A DNA stretch of 64,000 nucleotides, from positions 142,505,799-142,569,798 of the forward strand of contig NC_081406.1 in assembly GCF_030272615.1 (NCBI RefSeq). Reading direction: 5' to 3'. Position numbers and translations under genes: made by a program. Below are positions 22,173 through 34,910 of the stretch, piece by piece (position 1 is the first letter of the stretch; each line of letters opens with the position of its first letter). The DNA is from Cryptomeria japonica. Taxonomy: Eukaryota > Streptophyta > Pinopsida > Cupressales > Cupressaceae. The notes beneath the pieces were generated by a model. That model saw only the letters and a program-made list of their open reading frames with translations. It was not told the origin of the DNA and did no database searches.

Positions 22173-24677
22173 TGTTGGCATTGAATTGTTATTGATGACA
22201 ACCGGGATAGGATGGGTACCAGTATAAGAGATGTATGTGCAACACTATCATTGATGCATACCGGATGTGATGTCTTTGATGTCACCTAGTATTGCAGGTC
22301 ACCGGTAAGGGAGAGAATGTCATTCAACACAATGGCCATTGGAGTTACCAGTACACAAGTTAGTGTTTGACTTGTGTTAGAGATATGGAAAGGACACTGG
22401 TATGATATAACAACTGGTAAATGATGACATCTACAAGAGAGCATGATGCTGGTCATTTGATTATGATGAAGAGGGGGAATGTTATCTAAATCACATCAAC
22501 ATCGAGAGAGAATTATGTGTAGGCCACCAGTATGTTGTGTGGATGAAGAACAACATGACTCCCATCGTATGAAGAGAATACTGATAGTAAGAGTGCCCAA
22601 ACCGGATCGTATGTGCCTATTTGAAGATATGCTTCTCAAACAGGGAAGCCACATTGATACAATGTCGGATGCAGATGACAAGGATCCACTCCCACCAGTA
22701 AGTGGAACTTATCTCCTATTATGCAAAGTGTGCATCATAGTTTTGTGAGATAAGACAGAAGAGTTAAAGGCAGGAGCTTGAAGGCTCACACCAGATCTAC
22801 CGATGAATCACAAAGATGCCTCAAGTGAATGAAATCAAAGATATGCACTGGACGGACAAAGAAGACATAATGTGGTACCAAAACTATTGAAGTGTGATGG
22901 GTTTGTCACCTTGACAAATTGGTTGAGATATGGTCCGGGCTGATGATGAAGAAGACAAGGCTACATCAGCTATAGATAGAGAATGCAACCAATATATAGA
23001 TGCCTTAGAAGGAAACAGTTGAAGGTTGATGACATGGTTTCATCAAGGGTGCCTATCGCTAAGTATGAGAATCGGTTAGAGAACAAAGAGGCTAAGTGAT
23101 GTGCTCTTTTTGGATGAAGATGAGCATGTGGTGGATTGATATGTCTGGCCAGCGATAAAGGTGCTCCACCAGAAGAGATGCCAAGTGCAAGGTGATGGAA
23201 AACCAGTTAGGGTATAACCGATAGGGTTAGCGAGCTGGTAGATGAACCCAGTAATGGAGCTGGTTGGTGATCCTACCCAAACCAATACAAATGACCTAGT
23301 AAAGATGGATGCCAACAAAGGAGACATGTGGAGGTGAAGTGGCATGCATGCACATGTAGACATGTCGAGTCGGTAAAGTATCAGATGGCAAGGTAGATGG
23401 TGTCAGGTCTATATTTATGTTGACTGTGTGATTCATGGGACGTGCAACAGAGGTTTACAGCCTGAGGTCAGATGAACAACAAAGATCCTGGTGTGACTGT
23501 TTGATCAGATTGCAGTAGGTAAAGGAAACTGTGAGACCATTCTTGGTGATTGACCAAGAGATCCACCAATAGGTTATATGTAGGCTAGTAAATCAGGAAC
23601 ACATGTTCTAGAAGGCACATCAATGGCGGGATTGATTCATGAGTTGCAGTTCATCAACCAAGAGGACCAAATCTCAAGAGATATGATTGGATTTTGCTCA
23701 GATCGAGGTCAAAGAAGAAACCCTAACCACCCAAAATTTGAATTGGCTTTTGGTAGGAAAACTAGTTTATAAATATGCAAGCCAAAATCAATGAAGCTTG
23801 TCACTAGATGAGAGGGCATTGTTGCTGAAGAATTGAAATTAGTCAAGTGATCACAAAGAAGAAGAAGAAGAGACTGAGTGTGAGGAAGAATAGGGTTGAA
23901 GTGTTCAATCGACAACAAAGAGAGAACTGACAGTCAACCATTGAGTTTGACAGAGGAGAAAAATGATAGTGATAGCATTGGCAAAGAAGAATATTAGAAG
24001 ACTACAAAGAAGGAAAACAAAGAACCAACAGAGGATAGTATCGATAAAGAGGAGTAGTGTAGCAGTGAGAACCGCCAGAGAGAAGAACTAACAAAGAGTG
24101 AACCGACAAAGAGAGAATCGACAAAGAAGAGTAAGGGAGTGAACCAGTGAAGGTGCAACAAAGAGTAAGATTGCAATAGGAAATAAGATTGCAGCCATGA
24201 CAGGGTGAGCAAAGAATCGAAAAAGTATTGGAGAGAGGAGAACCCATAGAGAGATTTGCAAAAGAGTTACAAAATTCATTTGTAACAAGACTATTACTTT
24301 TGTAATTGAATATGTTCATTGAAGATCACCGAGTTGGAGCTCGGTGCAGGGGTTGTAGCTCCTTGGTTTGGTTCCCTAAATCAGGGGTTGGTGCCCTAAA
24401 AATTATAATCAAAGTTTCATTGTGAGGCTGGATTGGAGCAATTGACTCTAGCAACATTTCTCACTGAGGTTTTTCCCATCCTGGGTTTTCCTCATATATG
24501 TTGGTGTTATGTGATGTCCCTTTCATGTGTGATTGCATTTGTGTTAGTCTCCCCTCTAACCAGTAAGTTATATTTCTATTAGATCTGATAGCCGACATAC
24601 ACACATAGGATAGTCAAAGGGAAAAAGTTTGGAAACCACTGATTCACCCCCCTCTCAATGGCATATTATGTCTAATA
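22173..24677 (+). repeat. 5' LTR of the gag-only element
   Basis: 2505 bp, collinear with 28043-30562 apart from substitutions and small indels. The last bases are TCTAATA, where the right LTR has TCTAACA, so the canonical terminal CA has mutated here. Confidence 0.9.
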
Positions 24678-24750
24678 ATTGGTATCAGAGCCTAGGTTCT
24701 CGGTTAGACAAGCTTTCTCCAGCTTGGGTAGATTCTGGCTTAAGGATACA

Positions 24751-26760
24751 ATGGTTTGTTTAGTGTCAATCCCAACTCCAGTATTTGATGGTTCAAACTA
24801 TTCTATTTGGAGTTGTAGAATGGAAGTCTACCTATCCTAGTTAGGGTTTGATGTGTGGATGTCTATTGTAAATGGCTGCCCTATTAAAGTGAGTTCTCCC
24901 ACTGATTCTGATGTAGAAAGAAGAAACTAGTGCAATGAAGAAGCCATGAAGTCTATATTCAGTGGTCTCTCTAGTGATGTTTCTTCATAGGTGGACAAGT
25001 GCAAATTAGCACAGAGCTTATGGGATAGATTAAAGAAGCTCTATGGAAATGAGCCTACTACTGTAAAACCAGTTTGTGAAGACAAGATGAGAAATACAAC
25101 TCATGTATATGTAGATGATGAAGGCAGATTTGTTAGCAACCAGAACAATGATGAATAGGGAACCCATCTCTTCATGGATCAAGAATCAGAAGATGAGAGG
25201 CACACATATGAGAATGATCATGCAGATCACTCCTATCGGCAAGATGTGTTTGGTAGTGATAGTGAAGGTGAAGAAGAAGAGGAAGAAAAAGTTGATCTTG
25301 AAGGAGAACTTGTAAATGCACTTGAAGAACTCAATAGAGTAAGCAATGTATACAAGTTATTCAAGAATGTTGTTGTTGTTGAGTAGAACCGGCTGGTCAA
25401 ATGCCTTGAAGAATCTAAGAGATGCATCTTAGAGTTGAAGAATCAACAAGAAGACAAAAAGGAGTGCAGGTGTAAAGATCTAGCATCTGAGCTAGAAGTA
25501 AAAGATAAAGAACATCAGAAGCTTCTTGAAGAAATGGAGATTCTTTGAAATGACCTTGAGAAATATCATGATGAGCTCAAGGTGAGAATCCGGTATGATG
25601 ACAATAGTGATGCCTTGTACAAAATATTGAAAAATAAAAAGCACGCCAAGGAAATTGAAGGATTAGGAAGTGGTGTCGATGAATTCTCCACTAGCAGGAA
25701 TGTCCCCCACAATGACATTCTGTTTGTCTCCTCAAATTGAGGGAACAAGGGAAAACCCTTCAAAGTTAGAGATGCTCCCAAGAAGAAGGTTGATCTAACC
25801 TCAACTGGTGAATAATTGAAGACAAGGATGAATACCTACGCTGCAAGGAGGAATAATGCAGACCCCAAAGGAAAAGGGAAGATGGGAGAAGACAGCTTCA
25901 CCAGAAGCAAGAACATGAGAAGACAACAAAGAAGACCTTCTATCGGTAGAGGACAAGGAAATGCTATCGCACATAGGATAGAGCATGTGTGGGAAAAGAA
26001 GAGATCAAATGGAAGAGTTGCAAAGGATGGTCAATCTAGGATCCATCCCCAGAGAAGGAGATACTAGACAGGTAAGATATCCCCATGCACTGCAGAATGT
26101 GTTTGTAAGTTATATACCTTCCTTCTCCGGTTACTGCTTTGCATGCAATATTTTTGGCCATAGGGAAAAAGAATATAAAAAGAGATCTAGAAGGAACAGT
26201 CTAGGATCTCATAGAAATCATACATATGAGAAAAATGTATCAAGGAGTAGAAGCATGCATATCCCCTCTCCCGGTTATGCAAATAGTGTTTTTTATAACT
26301 ATAATAGATCTGGCCATAGAAGTTATGAAAGCAGGGAGAATAAATCACAACTCTATAGAAACCAGTGGAACAATCATGCTCAGTATAGTGGCAGTTATAG
26401 ATGATATGAGCAGCAAAGACCTGCATGGAATCAAAGGAGAAATATCCCTGTAGGATTAAGAGGTCCACCGGTTTCGGTTGCTGGTCACAACAACATGACC
26501 AAAATAAGATGGTCTAACCGGTATGTTAGAAGGTTCCCCAATCATGAGGCTAGGATGGATGCTGGGTGCTAGTATAGCACTACTTCTGGTTATGTGGAAG
26601 AATATAAAAATGCAAGGACCCATTAGCAGAAGAAGGTAAGACCTGCTCCCAAGACTAAAAATGAGAAGAAGAATGCGACCAAACAGGTATGGAGGGAGAA
26701 GCAAGAAGATGCAACTATGGATTGACACTATGCATTCAATGCATAGGTGATATCTCCTAA
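24751..26760 (+). pseudogene. Gag remnant of the gag-only element
   Basis: The start encodes a copia Gag N-terminus (PIFDGSNYSIWSCRMEVYL, about 24778-24834). An acidic coiled-coil stretch follows (GEEEEEEKVDLEGELVNAL, about 25269-25325, continuing to about 25640), then a basic linker (ADPKGKGKMGEDS). One zinc knuckle is recognisable, CFACNIFGHREKEY (about 26132-26173), with its last Cys changed to Tyr. A second, FYNYNRSGHRSYES, has lost its Cys residues to Tyr (TGT to TAT). Several in-frame stops are present. The Cys-to-Tyr changes fit C-to-T decay of methylated DNA. Confidence 0.7.
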
Positions 26761-28042
26761 GGATTAAAGGAGATGCAGGACCTTAGGGTGACTAGTACAC
26801 TAACCTTATCATTCACCCCCTCAGTGAAGAAGGATACTTGGAAGAACAAGTTGCTGCTAGCATGAAACAAGGAAATGAGAAGATAAGTGTGTGTAGTGGC
26901 TACCTTGGCTATGCACCTGCAGATGAAAGATGGCTTACTACTACATGTGTCAATGGATGACAAATTAACAATTGGTATCAAATGCAATGTGACACAAAAT
27001 GTCAGGAGGAGTTACAGGAAGGTTCTCTGGTAGTGATAATGGACCGGTATAAGAAACTAGTATGTGCAGGATGTTACTGACATGAATGCTAATGGGTACT
27101 TGCAGGTTATGTTAGACAATGAGGTTTGAGATCATTTCATTAGCCCCGATAGCATGAAATGAGGAGTTTATGTCTCAGGTGGTGCTGATGAAGACCTAAA
27201 TGACATATGTTGGCCTGATTGTTGATCATGAAGGCTTGCATGTGTTGGGTAACCGTTTTGATTTATGGCATGGTGATGATATTATATGGCATTGTGTACA
27301 TCCAGGATCATGTCATAGGTTGTGGTATATATAATGGAGCTGATAGATCATCAAAATGATCACTTATGCACAACTCAACTGGTATAAGGTGAAGATTGGA
27401 GCTCTTATTTCAGACCTGACCAAAAATGTGGACTTGAGATGTATGAATTAGGGGGAGTTCAAGTGCTCATGATCTAGATCCTACATTATTGAACTTATGG
27501 GTGTACTGGCTACTTGAAACTATAAATGATGGAAATTGTTGTAGGAATACCCAAGAGAATTTCATGATTAAGGGTATCTTGGTATCAGACCAATTGGTAG
27601 CACTCATAGTACAATCACATTTGATTATCAAGATCAATTGGTATCAGATTGGAGATGATGTAGTCTCATCAACATGTATGATGTACTCACTGACACATGT
27701 GATTTCAATTGGTTTCAGTCTTGCATATGCATTATGGCTCTGGTTTGCATATACACTTGGTTGCTGAAAAATTGGTGTTAGTTGATGGTTGAGCCCTCCA
27801 TCTCAAAAGATGTGATTTGAGAGGATGCAAAGTATGAAGGTTATAGGAGCAGATGCATCTGGTAGAGAAAAAGGAGAGAAACCCTAATAGTGCCCTTTGC
27901 AATTGTTGTCGAAGGGGGGGAGAGATTCTATAGTATACTGGATACTACATGTGTGAGAATCCATGGATCACACAAAGGGGGAAAGAGAATAAATATTATG
28001 TCAGATACTACATGTGTTGATATCAATGCCAAAGGGGGAGAT

Positions 28043-30562
28043 TGTTGACATTGAGTTGTCATTGATGTCAACTAGTATATGATGGCTATTAGTATAAGAG
28101 ATATATATGCAACACTATCATTGATCCATACCGGATGTGATGTCTTTGATGTCACCTAGTATTGCAGGTCACCGGTAAGGGAGAGAATGCCATTCAACAA
28201 AATGGCCATTGAAGTCACTGGTACACAAGTTAGTGTTTGACTTGTGTTGGAGATATGGAAAGGAGACTAATATGATATAGCATCTGGTAAATGATGACAT
28301 CTAGAAGAGAGCATTATGATGGTCAGTTGAATGTGCTGGAGAGGGGGAATGTTATCTAAATCACATCAACACTGGAAGAGAAGTATGTGCCGGCCACCGG
28401 TATGGTGTGTGGATGAAGAATAACATGACTACCACCGGATGAAGAGAAAACTAATAGTAAGAGTGCCCAAACTAGATCACATGTGCATGTTTGAAGATAT
28501 GCTTCTCAAACAGGGAAGCCATATTGATGTAATGTAAGATGCAGATGATAAGGATCTAGTCCCACCGGTAAGTGGAACTTATCTCCTATTATGAAAAGTG
28601 TGTGTCATAGTTCTGTGAGATAAGACAGAAGAGTTAAAGACATGTGCTTGAAGTCTCACACCGGATCTACTGATGAATCATGAAGATTCCTCAAGTGCAT
28701 GAAATCAAAGATATGCACTGGATCGACAAAGAAGGCATAATGAGGTACCTGAACTGTTGAAGTGTGATGGGTTTGTCACCTTGACAAACTAGTTGAGATA
28801 TGGTCTAGGCTGATGATGAAGAAGACAAAGCTACAACAACTGCAGATAGAGAATACAACTAGTATGTAGATGCCTTAGAAGGAAATAGTTGAAGGTTGAT
28901 GACATGGTGTAATCAAGGGTGCCTACCGGTAAGTATGAGAACCGGTGAGAGAGAAAAGAGGCTAAGTGATGTGCTCCTTTCTGATGAAGATGACCATGTG
29001 GTGGATTGATATGCTTGGTAACCGGCAAAAGTGCTCCACCAAAAGAGATGCCAAGTGTAACATGATGGCTGATCAGTTAGGGTATAACCTGTAGGGTTAG
29101 CGAGGCAGTAGATGAACACGATAATGGCGTTGGTCGGTGATCCTATCCAGACCGACATAGAAGACCTAGCAAAGATGGATTTTGACAAAGGGGCCATGTG
29201 GAGGTGAAGTGGCATGCATGCACTAGTAGACATGTTGAGTCGATAAAGTATCAGGGGGTGAGGCAGATGGTGACACGTCGACATTTATGTCAACTGCGTG
29301 ATTCACAGGATGTGAAGCAGGGGTTTGCGACTCGAGGTCAGATGGACAACAAAGATCCTGGTCAGACTGTTCGACCAGATTAAGGTAGTTACAGAAAACT
29401 GTGAGACTATTCTTGGTGATCAACCAAGAGATCCATCGATAGATTATATGCAGGTTGCTAAATGAGGAAGATGTGTTTTGGAAGAAATGCCAATGATGGG
29501 ATTGATTGATGAATTATAGTTCATCAACCAAGGGGATCAGATCTCAAGAGATCTGATTGGATTTTACTCGGCTCGATCTCAAAGAAGAAACACTAACCGC
29601 CCAAATGTTGAATTGGCTTTTGACAGGAAAACCAATTTATAAATATGCAAGCCAAAATCGATGAGTCTTGTTGCTAGATGAGAGGGTATTACTACTGAAG
29701 AAGTGAAATCAATCAAGTGCTCACCAAGAAGAAGAAGAAAAGAATAATTGTGAGGAAGAATAGGGTTGAAGTGTTTAACCGACAACAAAGAGAGAACCGA
29801 TAGTCAACCATTGAGTCTGACAAAGGAGAAAACTTACAGTGATAGAACCGACAAAGAAGAATAACATAAGACTACAGAGAAGGAAAATAGACAACTGAGA
29901 GAGGGTAGTACTAGTAGAGAGGAGTAGTGTAACAGTGAAAATCGACAGAGAGAAGAATTGACAGAGAGTGAACCGACAAATAGAGAATCGACAAAGAAGA
30001 AGAAGAGATTGAACTAGTGAAGGTGCAACAGAGAGTAAGGTTGCATAAGGTGATAAGATTGCAGCCGTGTTAGGGTGAGCAGAGAACCGACATAGTATTG
30101 GAGAGAGGAGAACCAGTAGAGAGATTTGTAGAAGACTTACAAAATTCATTAGTAATAAGACTATTACTTTTGTAATTGAATATGTTCATTGAAGAGCACT
30201 GAGTTGGAGCTCGATGCAGGGGTTGTAGCTCCTTGGGTTGGTGCTCTAAATCAAGGGTGGGTGCTCCTTGGGTTGGTTCCCTAAACATTGTAATAAGAGT
30301 TTCATTGTGAGGCTGGATTGCAGTAGTAGACTCCAACAACATTTCCGACCGAGGTTTTTCCCATCTTGTGTTTTCCTAGTATATGCTAGTGTTATGTGAT
30401 GTCCCTTTCATGTATGATTTCTTTTGTGTTAGTATCCCCTCTAAATGGTAAGTTATCTTTCTCTTAGATTTGACAACCAGTATACACACATAGGATAGTT
30501 AAAGCGAAATTTTTTGGAAACCACTAATTCACCCCCCTCTAAGTGGCACATTGTGTCTAACA
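28043..30562 (+). repeat. 3' LTR of the gag-only element
   Basis: 2520 bp, directly after the polypurine tract, with intact TG...CA ends, followed by the GCTAG target duplication. Confidence 0.9.
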
Positions 30563-30567
30563 GCTAG

Positions 30568-31983
30568 TAGTTGGACAATCAAAGTAGGTGAATTGCTCAA
30601 AGGAAATAAAAGAAGATAAGAGAAATAAAAGCTAAGATGATAGACAACAATGATGCTTGTTTGACTTGATAAGAACATTTATCTTGGTGTGCAAGATTCT
30701 ATCACTATTTTGACAAGAGATATCTTAGATGTAAATGTATTACTTTGGACCTCTAAATAAATGAATATATTAGAGATAGTGTGAGATTAACATTGTGTGA
30801 TGGTAATATACATCTATGATTAATTTATAGATTATTCATTCATTTTAAAAGTTTAATCTATAAAATCAAAAAACATAGCTACAAATAGAACTCTCCACAC
30901 CTTAAATATAGACCACATAAAAGGTTCAATTATTAGATACATCTGTCTATATGTAACTTATTATAAAGAGGACAATAAACAAGTAAAGGAAATGACTCGA
31001 GTGGTAGTGCTAAGGTTTTGGCTTTCTTTGGTGATTGTGTTGAAGAAGGAATGATGACACAGATGACAAGGATGGAGATATTGCTTTTATTTGTTGGTTT
31101 TGTGATGGGTTCTCATTGGATGGAGAGAATTGGTCAATATTTGGGCTATGTAGGGGATTTATCACCCTTGCATTTCATTGTCCCTTCTCACCCGAATTTC
31201 TTTCTAGCTTCCATTGTGTACATTGGAATAGTATTTTTCCTCTACTTATTCCCTAGTTGAGTTAACTTATTAGTCAATTTATACTAATAGGAAATTTCAT
31301 TCTAATTCATTCATTTTACAAGTTTAATCAATAAAACTAAAAACGAAAACTATTAATAAATGTAACTTCACCTTAAATATATGCCACATAGTAGGTCAAA
31401 TTATTATATGCCTTTTCCTATATGTAAGAATCCTTATAAAGGGAGGGAAAAGAATAATGATACATATTATGATCAATAACACCATAGCAACCATAACTTT
31501 AAGAAAAACTTATATAGAAAGGAATGAGGTGTTTCCATAGACATACTTTTTAGGCACTCCATGAGGTTAGTTGTGACATCTATTAAATAATTAAATAAAG
31601 AAGGTATGTTGATAATGTTTACATCACCATACCATGCAAGATGACATCAATATATTACTCCATAATGCTCAATCTTTGGGTATTAATTATAGCCATTAAT
31701 TTTTGAGTCTTAGAGCAATTTATAATCATATTTCTATTTGTATTCCCAATTGTTTTGATTAAGTAAAAATAGGTTTTTGAAAGGAACCCATACCCTTTAC
31801 ATATCAAGAGAGCAAAAGAACTAGAAAGAGCTATGCCTGATCACTTCAAAAACAAAAACAAAAACTGATCCCATCCGAACAAAAGGGATCTCAACACACA
31901 TAACATGAAGAACCAGAAAAAGACAGCGAAAGGAAAGCAAAAAGATAATACAAAGACTAAGACCAAGATGGAGACCGAGACAA
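30568..31983. other. spacer without recognisable gene
   Basis: AT-rich. An 80-codon open frame (31018-31260, plus) has hydrophobic stretches but no recognisable family, start context or partner exon, so I do not call it a gene. Confidence 0.6.
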
Positions 31984-32496
31984 CTAGATATTTTTCATGA
32001 TATCTTCAGCATGGACCACCATCTGCTTCATGTTATCCATAGATGTATTTAAATCATCCATCTTACGACCTTTGATGTCGCCCTTATTCTTAGTATTGGC
32101 TCTAGTCCTCTTCTCGTGACCTTTTTTGTCCAGCTGATCATTGTCACCTTCTTTCTCTTTGATGTTATCAAATTTGTTAATCAAAATGTTCATGTTGTCC
32201 ACCGAGGCTTTGAGAACCTGGAAGTTCTATTCAGCTATCTTCTTTATAGTGAGTCCCATCCTGTCAATTCTGTTGCCCAAATTGTTCATAGCAATTTCCA
32301 TCCCTTTCACCTCCTTATTTTCTTCCATCTCCTTAACCTTATTTTTAGTTGCAATAATTTTACTCACCATGCTTTCAATGGCTTCAACATTATTAATTGC
32401 CACCACCAACTCTTTGAAATTATTTGTATTCCCAATTGTTAGAGAAACACAATTGTACACATGATTTATGCAGTTTGGATTATTTTGGTTTTTCAA
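31984..32496 (-). pseudogene. coiled-coil reading frame remnant, unknown
   Basis: Two abutting minus-strand frames with one intervening stop (about 32225) encode a heptad-like, Lys/Glu/Asn-rich protein: KNKVKEMEENKEVKGMEIAM, then DNMNILINKFDNIKEKEGD. No Cys knuckle or enzyme motif is seen. It could be a degraded transposon coiled-coil ORF. I do not recognise it. Confidence 0.25.
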
Positions 32497-34160
32497 CTCT
32501 ACAATTAAAAATTTAATTTAAAAATATTACAATATTCCTAATCAAATTTTGGTTTAGAAAAAATAAATCATATATTAAATAGTAATAATAATAATAATAA
32601 TTTTACCCCTCTATAATTAAGACATACATAATAATATTCCTTCAAAAGAATAAAATATGAAATATTAAAACAAACATAATAATTTCACTCCTCCATTTGC
32701 CATATTATTGAACTCTCTTGATGAACGACAAGGCTTTTAATTATATATTTATTTTCTCTAAACATTCAATCTCATAGGTCTATGTTTTTCCCTATGCAAA
32801 CCATCAACAAATTACTTCTCTGTATATAGTAGGTCTAAAGAATCTTTCTCTATATACTTACTTGGTACTTGGACTAGTATGTATAATTTTTGGGCATTAA
32901 TGTCATTCTGAGCAGTAGTATAAAGTTTCAAAATAGTCTAAGATCATTGCAATTGTAAATTGGAGAATTGGGGGCTTAGCAAACCCACCACGTGGAAGGG
33001 AGGATTTACTAAGCTCAATTTTCGCTTAAGGGAGACTTTACATTCAAAAGAGGGGGGTGAATCTACTAGATCCAATCCTAAATGATATGAGGACTGAATA
33101 CTAAGTAGATTGGAATGTAATTGGCCCTCTTTTGTAAGTTGATTAATTGAATTAAGACTAAGTGCTGGAAATGAAGACAAAGTATGAGAAAACAACGAGC
33201 TATAGATTCGAGATTCAGTCCTACACCTGGATTGAGAAGTTTTAAATGTTTTGGAGCTTCTCTGTGAAATCTACCAAAAGTTGTAGGGACCATGGGTTTG
33301 GACTAGGTTGCCCTCCATTTGGTCCAATGAACTTTCCATGCGTCAAAAAGGGTTTTTGTGTATGCAAATAAAGCTCAATTACAAAAGTATTGTTGTCCAC
33401 CTGCTTTCTGCACACAAAAGGAAAGGGAAATGTGTTGGGGATAGGGGTTTGCCTTGAAGTCAAACCCCAGTTTTGGAATTAACCAAGTGATTAAAATAAT
33501 GTAATTGAAATGATTGGAATTAAAAATCCTCCTCTTTGAGGGGATGTTGAATTTCATGAAAATGAAATGCTTATACTTCCTTGTGAAGTTTTTCTTGCCT
33601 GCACGTGGAAAATGACTCCAAAATGACTTCTAACCACTTACAAACATGAAAAATGGTATTAAAGATTATTACACACAAAATGAATCAACTAGACCAAAAT
33701 ATGAACATTTAGCAACTTTACCCATGAACACCTTGGTGCCTTGCACCAAGAATGCCCAAATGACTATTGTTCCAAGTTCACATTCACTTGTGGCACTGAA
33801 GAAGGTATTGCCACACATTGTTTAGCATGCTGTCTTTGTTGTGCTCAAATCATTTTCACATTTGAAGGTGCCTATTGTAATACTTGATGTTACAATTACA
33901 CATTATTGTTTGTTCATTGTGTAGCCATGATAAATGGTCCTATTGACAAATTTTGGGTTGTTTGTGCATAATCTGTCATGTATGCCAAACTTGATTATAC
34001 ATAAGTATCCTACTGTGTCATTGGATGTTTGAATATAGGGAATATGTGGCATCACCATAGTGAAATGTTCTCACATCTCTGATTGTGAATCAACTTAAGG
34101 AACCTTAGATGTCTTTTGTTGTGCTACATTTGTCAATGTTTTTGGTATCACCATTTGGTC
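32497..34160. other. spacer, possible retroelement debris
   Basis: I see no supported gene. The purine run AAAAGAGGGGGGTGAA near 33046 and scattered short minus-strand frames suggest eroded retroelement sequence, but no LTR pair can be drawn. Confidence 0.4.
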
Positions 34161-34910
34161 TTACGCAAATGGCATTGTATTTAACAATGGATTATTGACC
34201 AGTTCAAACAATGCCTTTGGAGGAATTTTCACACTTAAATTCTTAGATGCATGTGTCTCAAGTAGTGTAGTTGGATCCTCTTGTTGCAAACTAACTTCAT
34301 TTTGACGAGGCTCAATATTAATGAGATTGTTTGTCTCATGTTGAACTTGAACATTACTTTGAGCATTTGACGTCGCAAAATTCCATTGAATCATACTTAA
34401 ATATTTAATGGGAAACATTTGAAACATCTTGCTCATGAATTTATCCATTTTTTTGGTTATTTTGGGATTGTTGATAACCATATCAAATCTGTGTGTGTTT
34501 GGATCAAAAGATGAATCTAGTTGATCATTTGGGTCAATTTCTTGTTGAAGGTCCTCAATTGATCCAAAGCCTTGTAAAATATTTTGTCCTCCACATGATG
34601 TTGGTGGTCATTGGTTCAATTGATTATTGTGAAATGGTGCAATCCTTGAGGGTGTTGGCGGTACACTTCCACACCCTGGTTTCATTGGCACAAATATGGG
34701 TTTATAGTATGGTGGCGATCATAGTTGTACCATCTCATATTGTGGTATTGTGTTGCTTGGAGGACCCAAATTAAAATCAAGTGGTTGGGTATGATATTGT
34801 TGAATTTTTTTGTTTTGTATATCATCCATTGGAAAAGACATGGCTTGATATGTAGGCTCTTGTGATTTTTTGGGCTTGGACCTTGTTTCAACAAATATGT
34901 CACTATGCAA
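34161..34910 (-). pseudogene. Gag-like N-terminal fragment, low confidence
   Basis: Minus-strand frames read PMDDIQNKKIQQYHTQPLDF, then a Pro/Tyr-rich stretch with YYKPIF, then QQEIDPNDQLDSS and FPIKYLSMIQWN. Such Pro/Gln-rich starts are seen in plant gypsy Gag proteins, but there is no capsid core, zinc knuckle or pol nearby. At least one stop and one frameshift interrupt it. Confidence 0.25.

Larger units (their letters stand above)
22173..30562 (+). mobile_element. complete gag-only (non-autonomous) copia-like LTR retrotransposon
   Basis: The element is 8390 bp. Left LTR 22173-24677 (2505 bp) starts TGTTGGCATTGA; right LTR 28043-30562 (2520 bp) starts TGTTGACATTGA and ends TCTAACA. A tRNA-iMet-type primer-binding site, TTGGTATCAGAGC, lies at 24679-24691, and a polypurine tract, AAAGGGGGAG, at 28031-28040. 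The 5-bp target duplication GCTAG is intact on both sides (22168-22172 and 30563-30567). The internal region is only about 3.4 kb, encoding a Gag remnant and no recognisable protease, integrase or reverse transcriptase. It must have moved using another element's enzymes. The LTRs differ at many positions, so the insertion is not recent. Confidence 0.9.

Noticed and set aside
31018-31260. 80-codon plus-strand hydrophobic protein
   Set aside because: No family, no duplicate, no splice partner and no conserved context; compatible with chance in AT-rich DNA.
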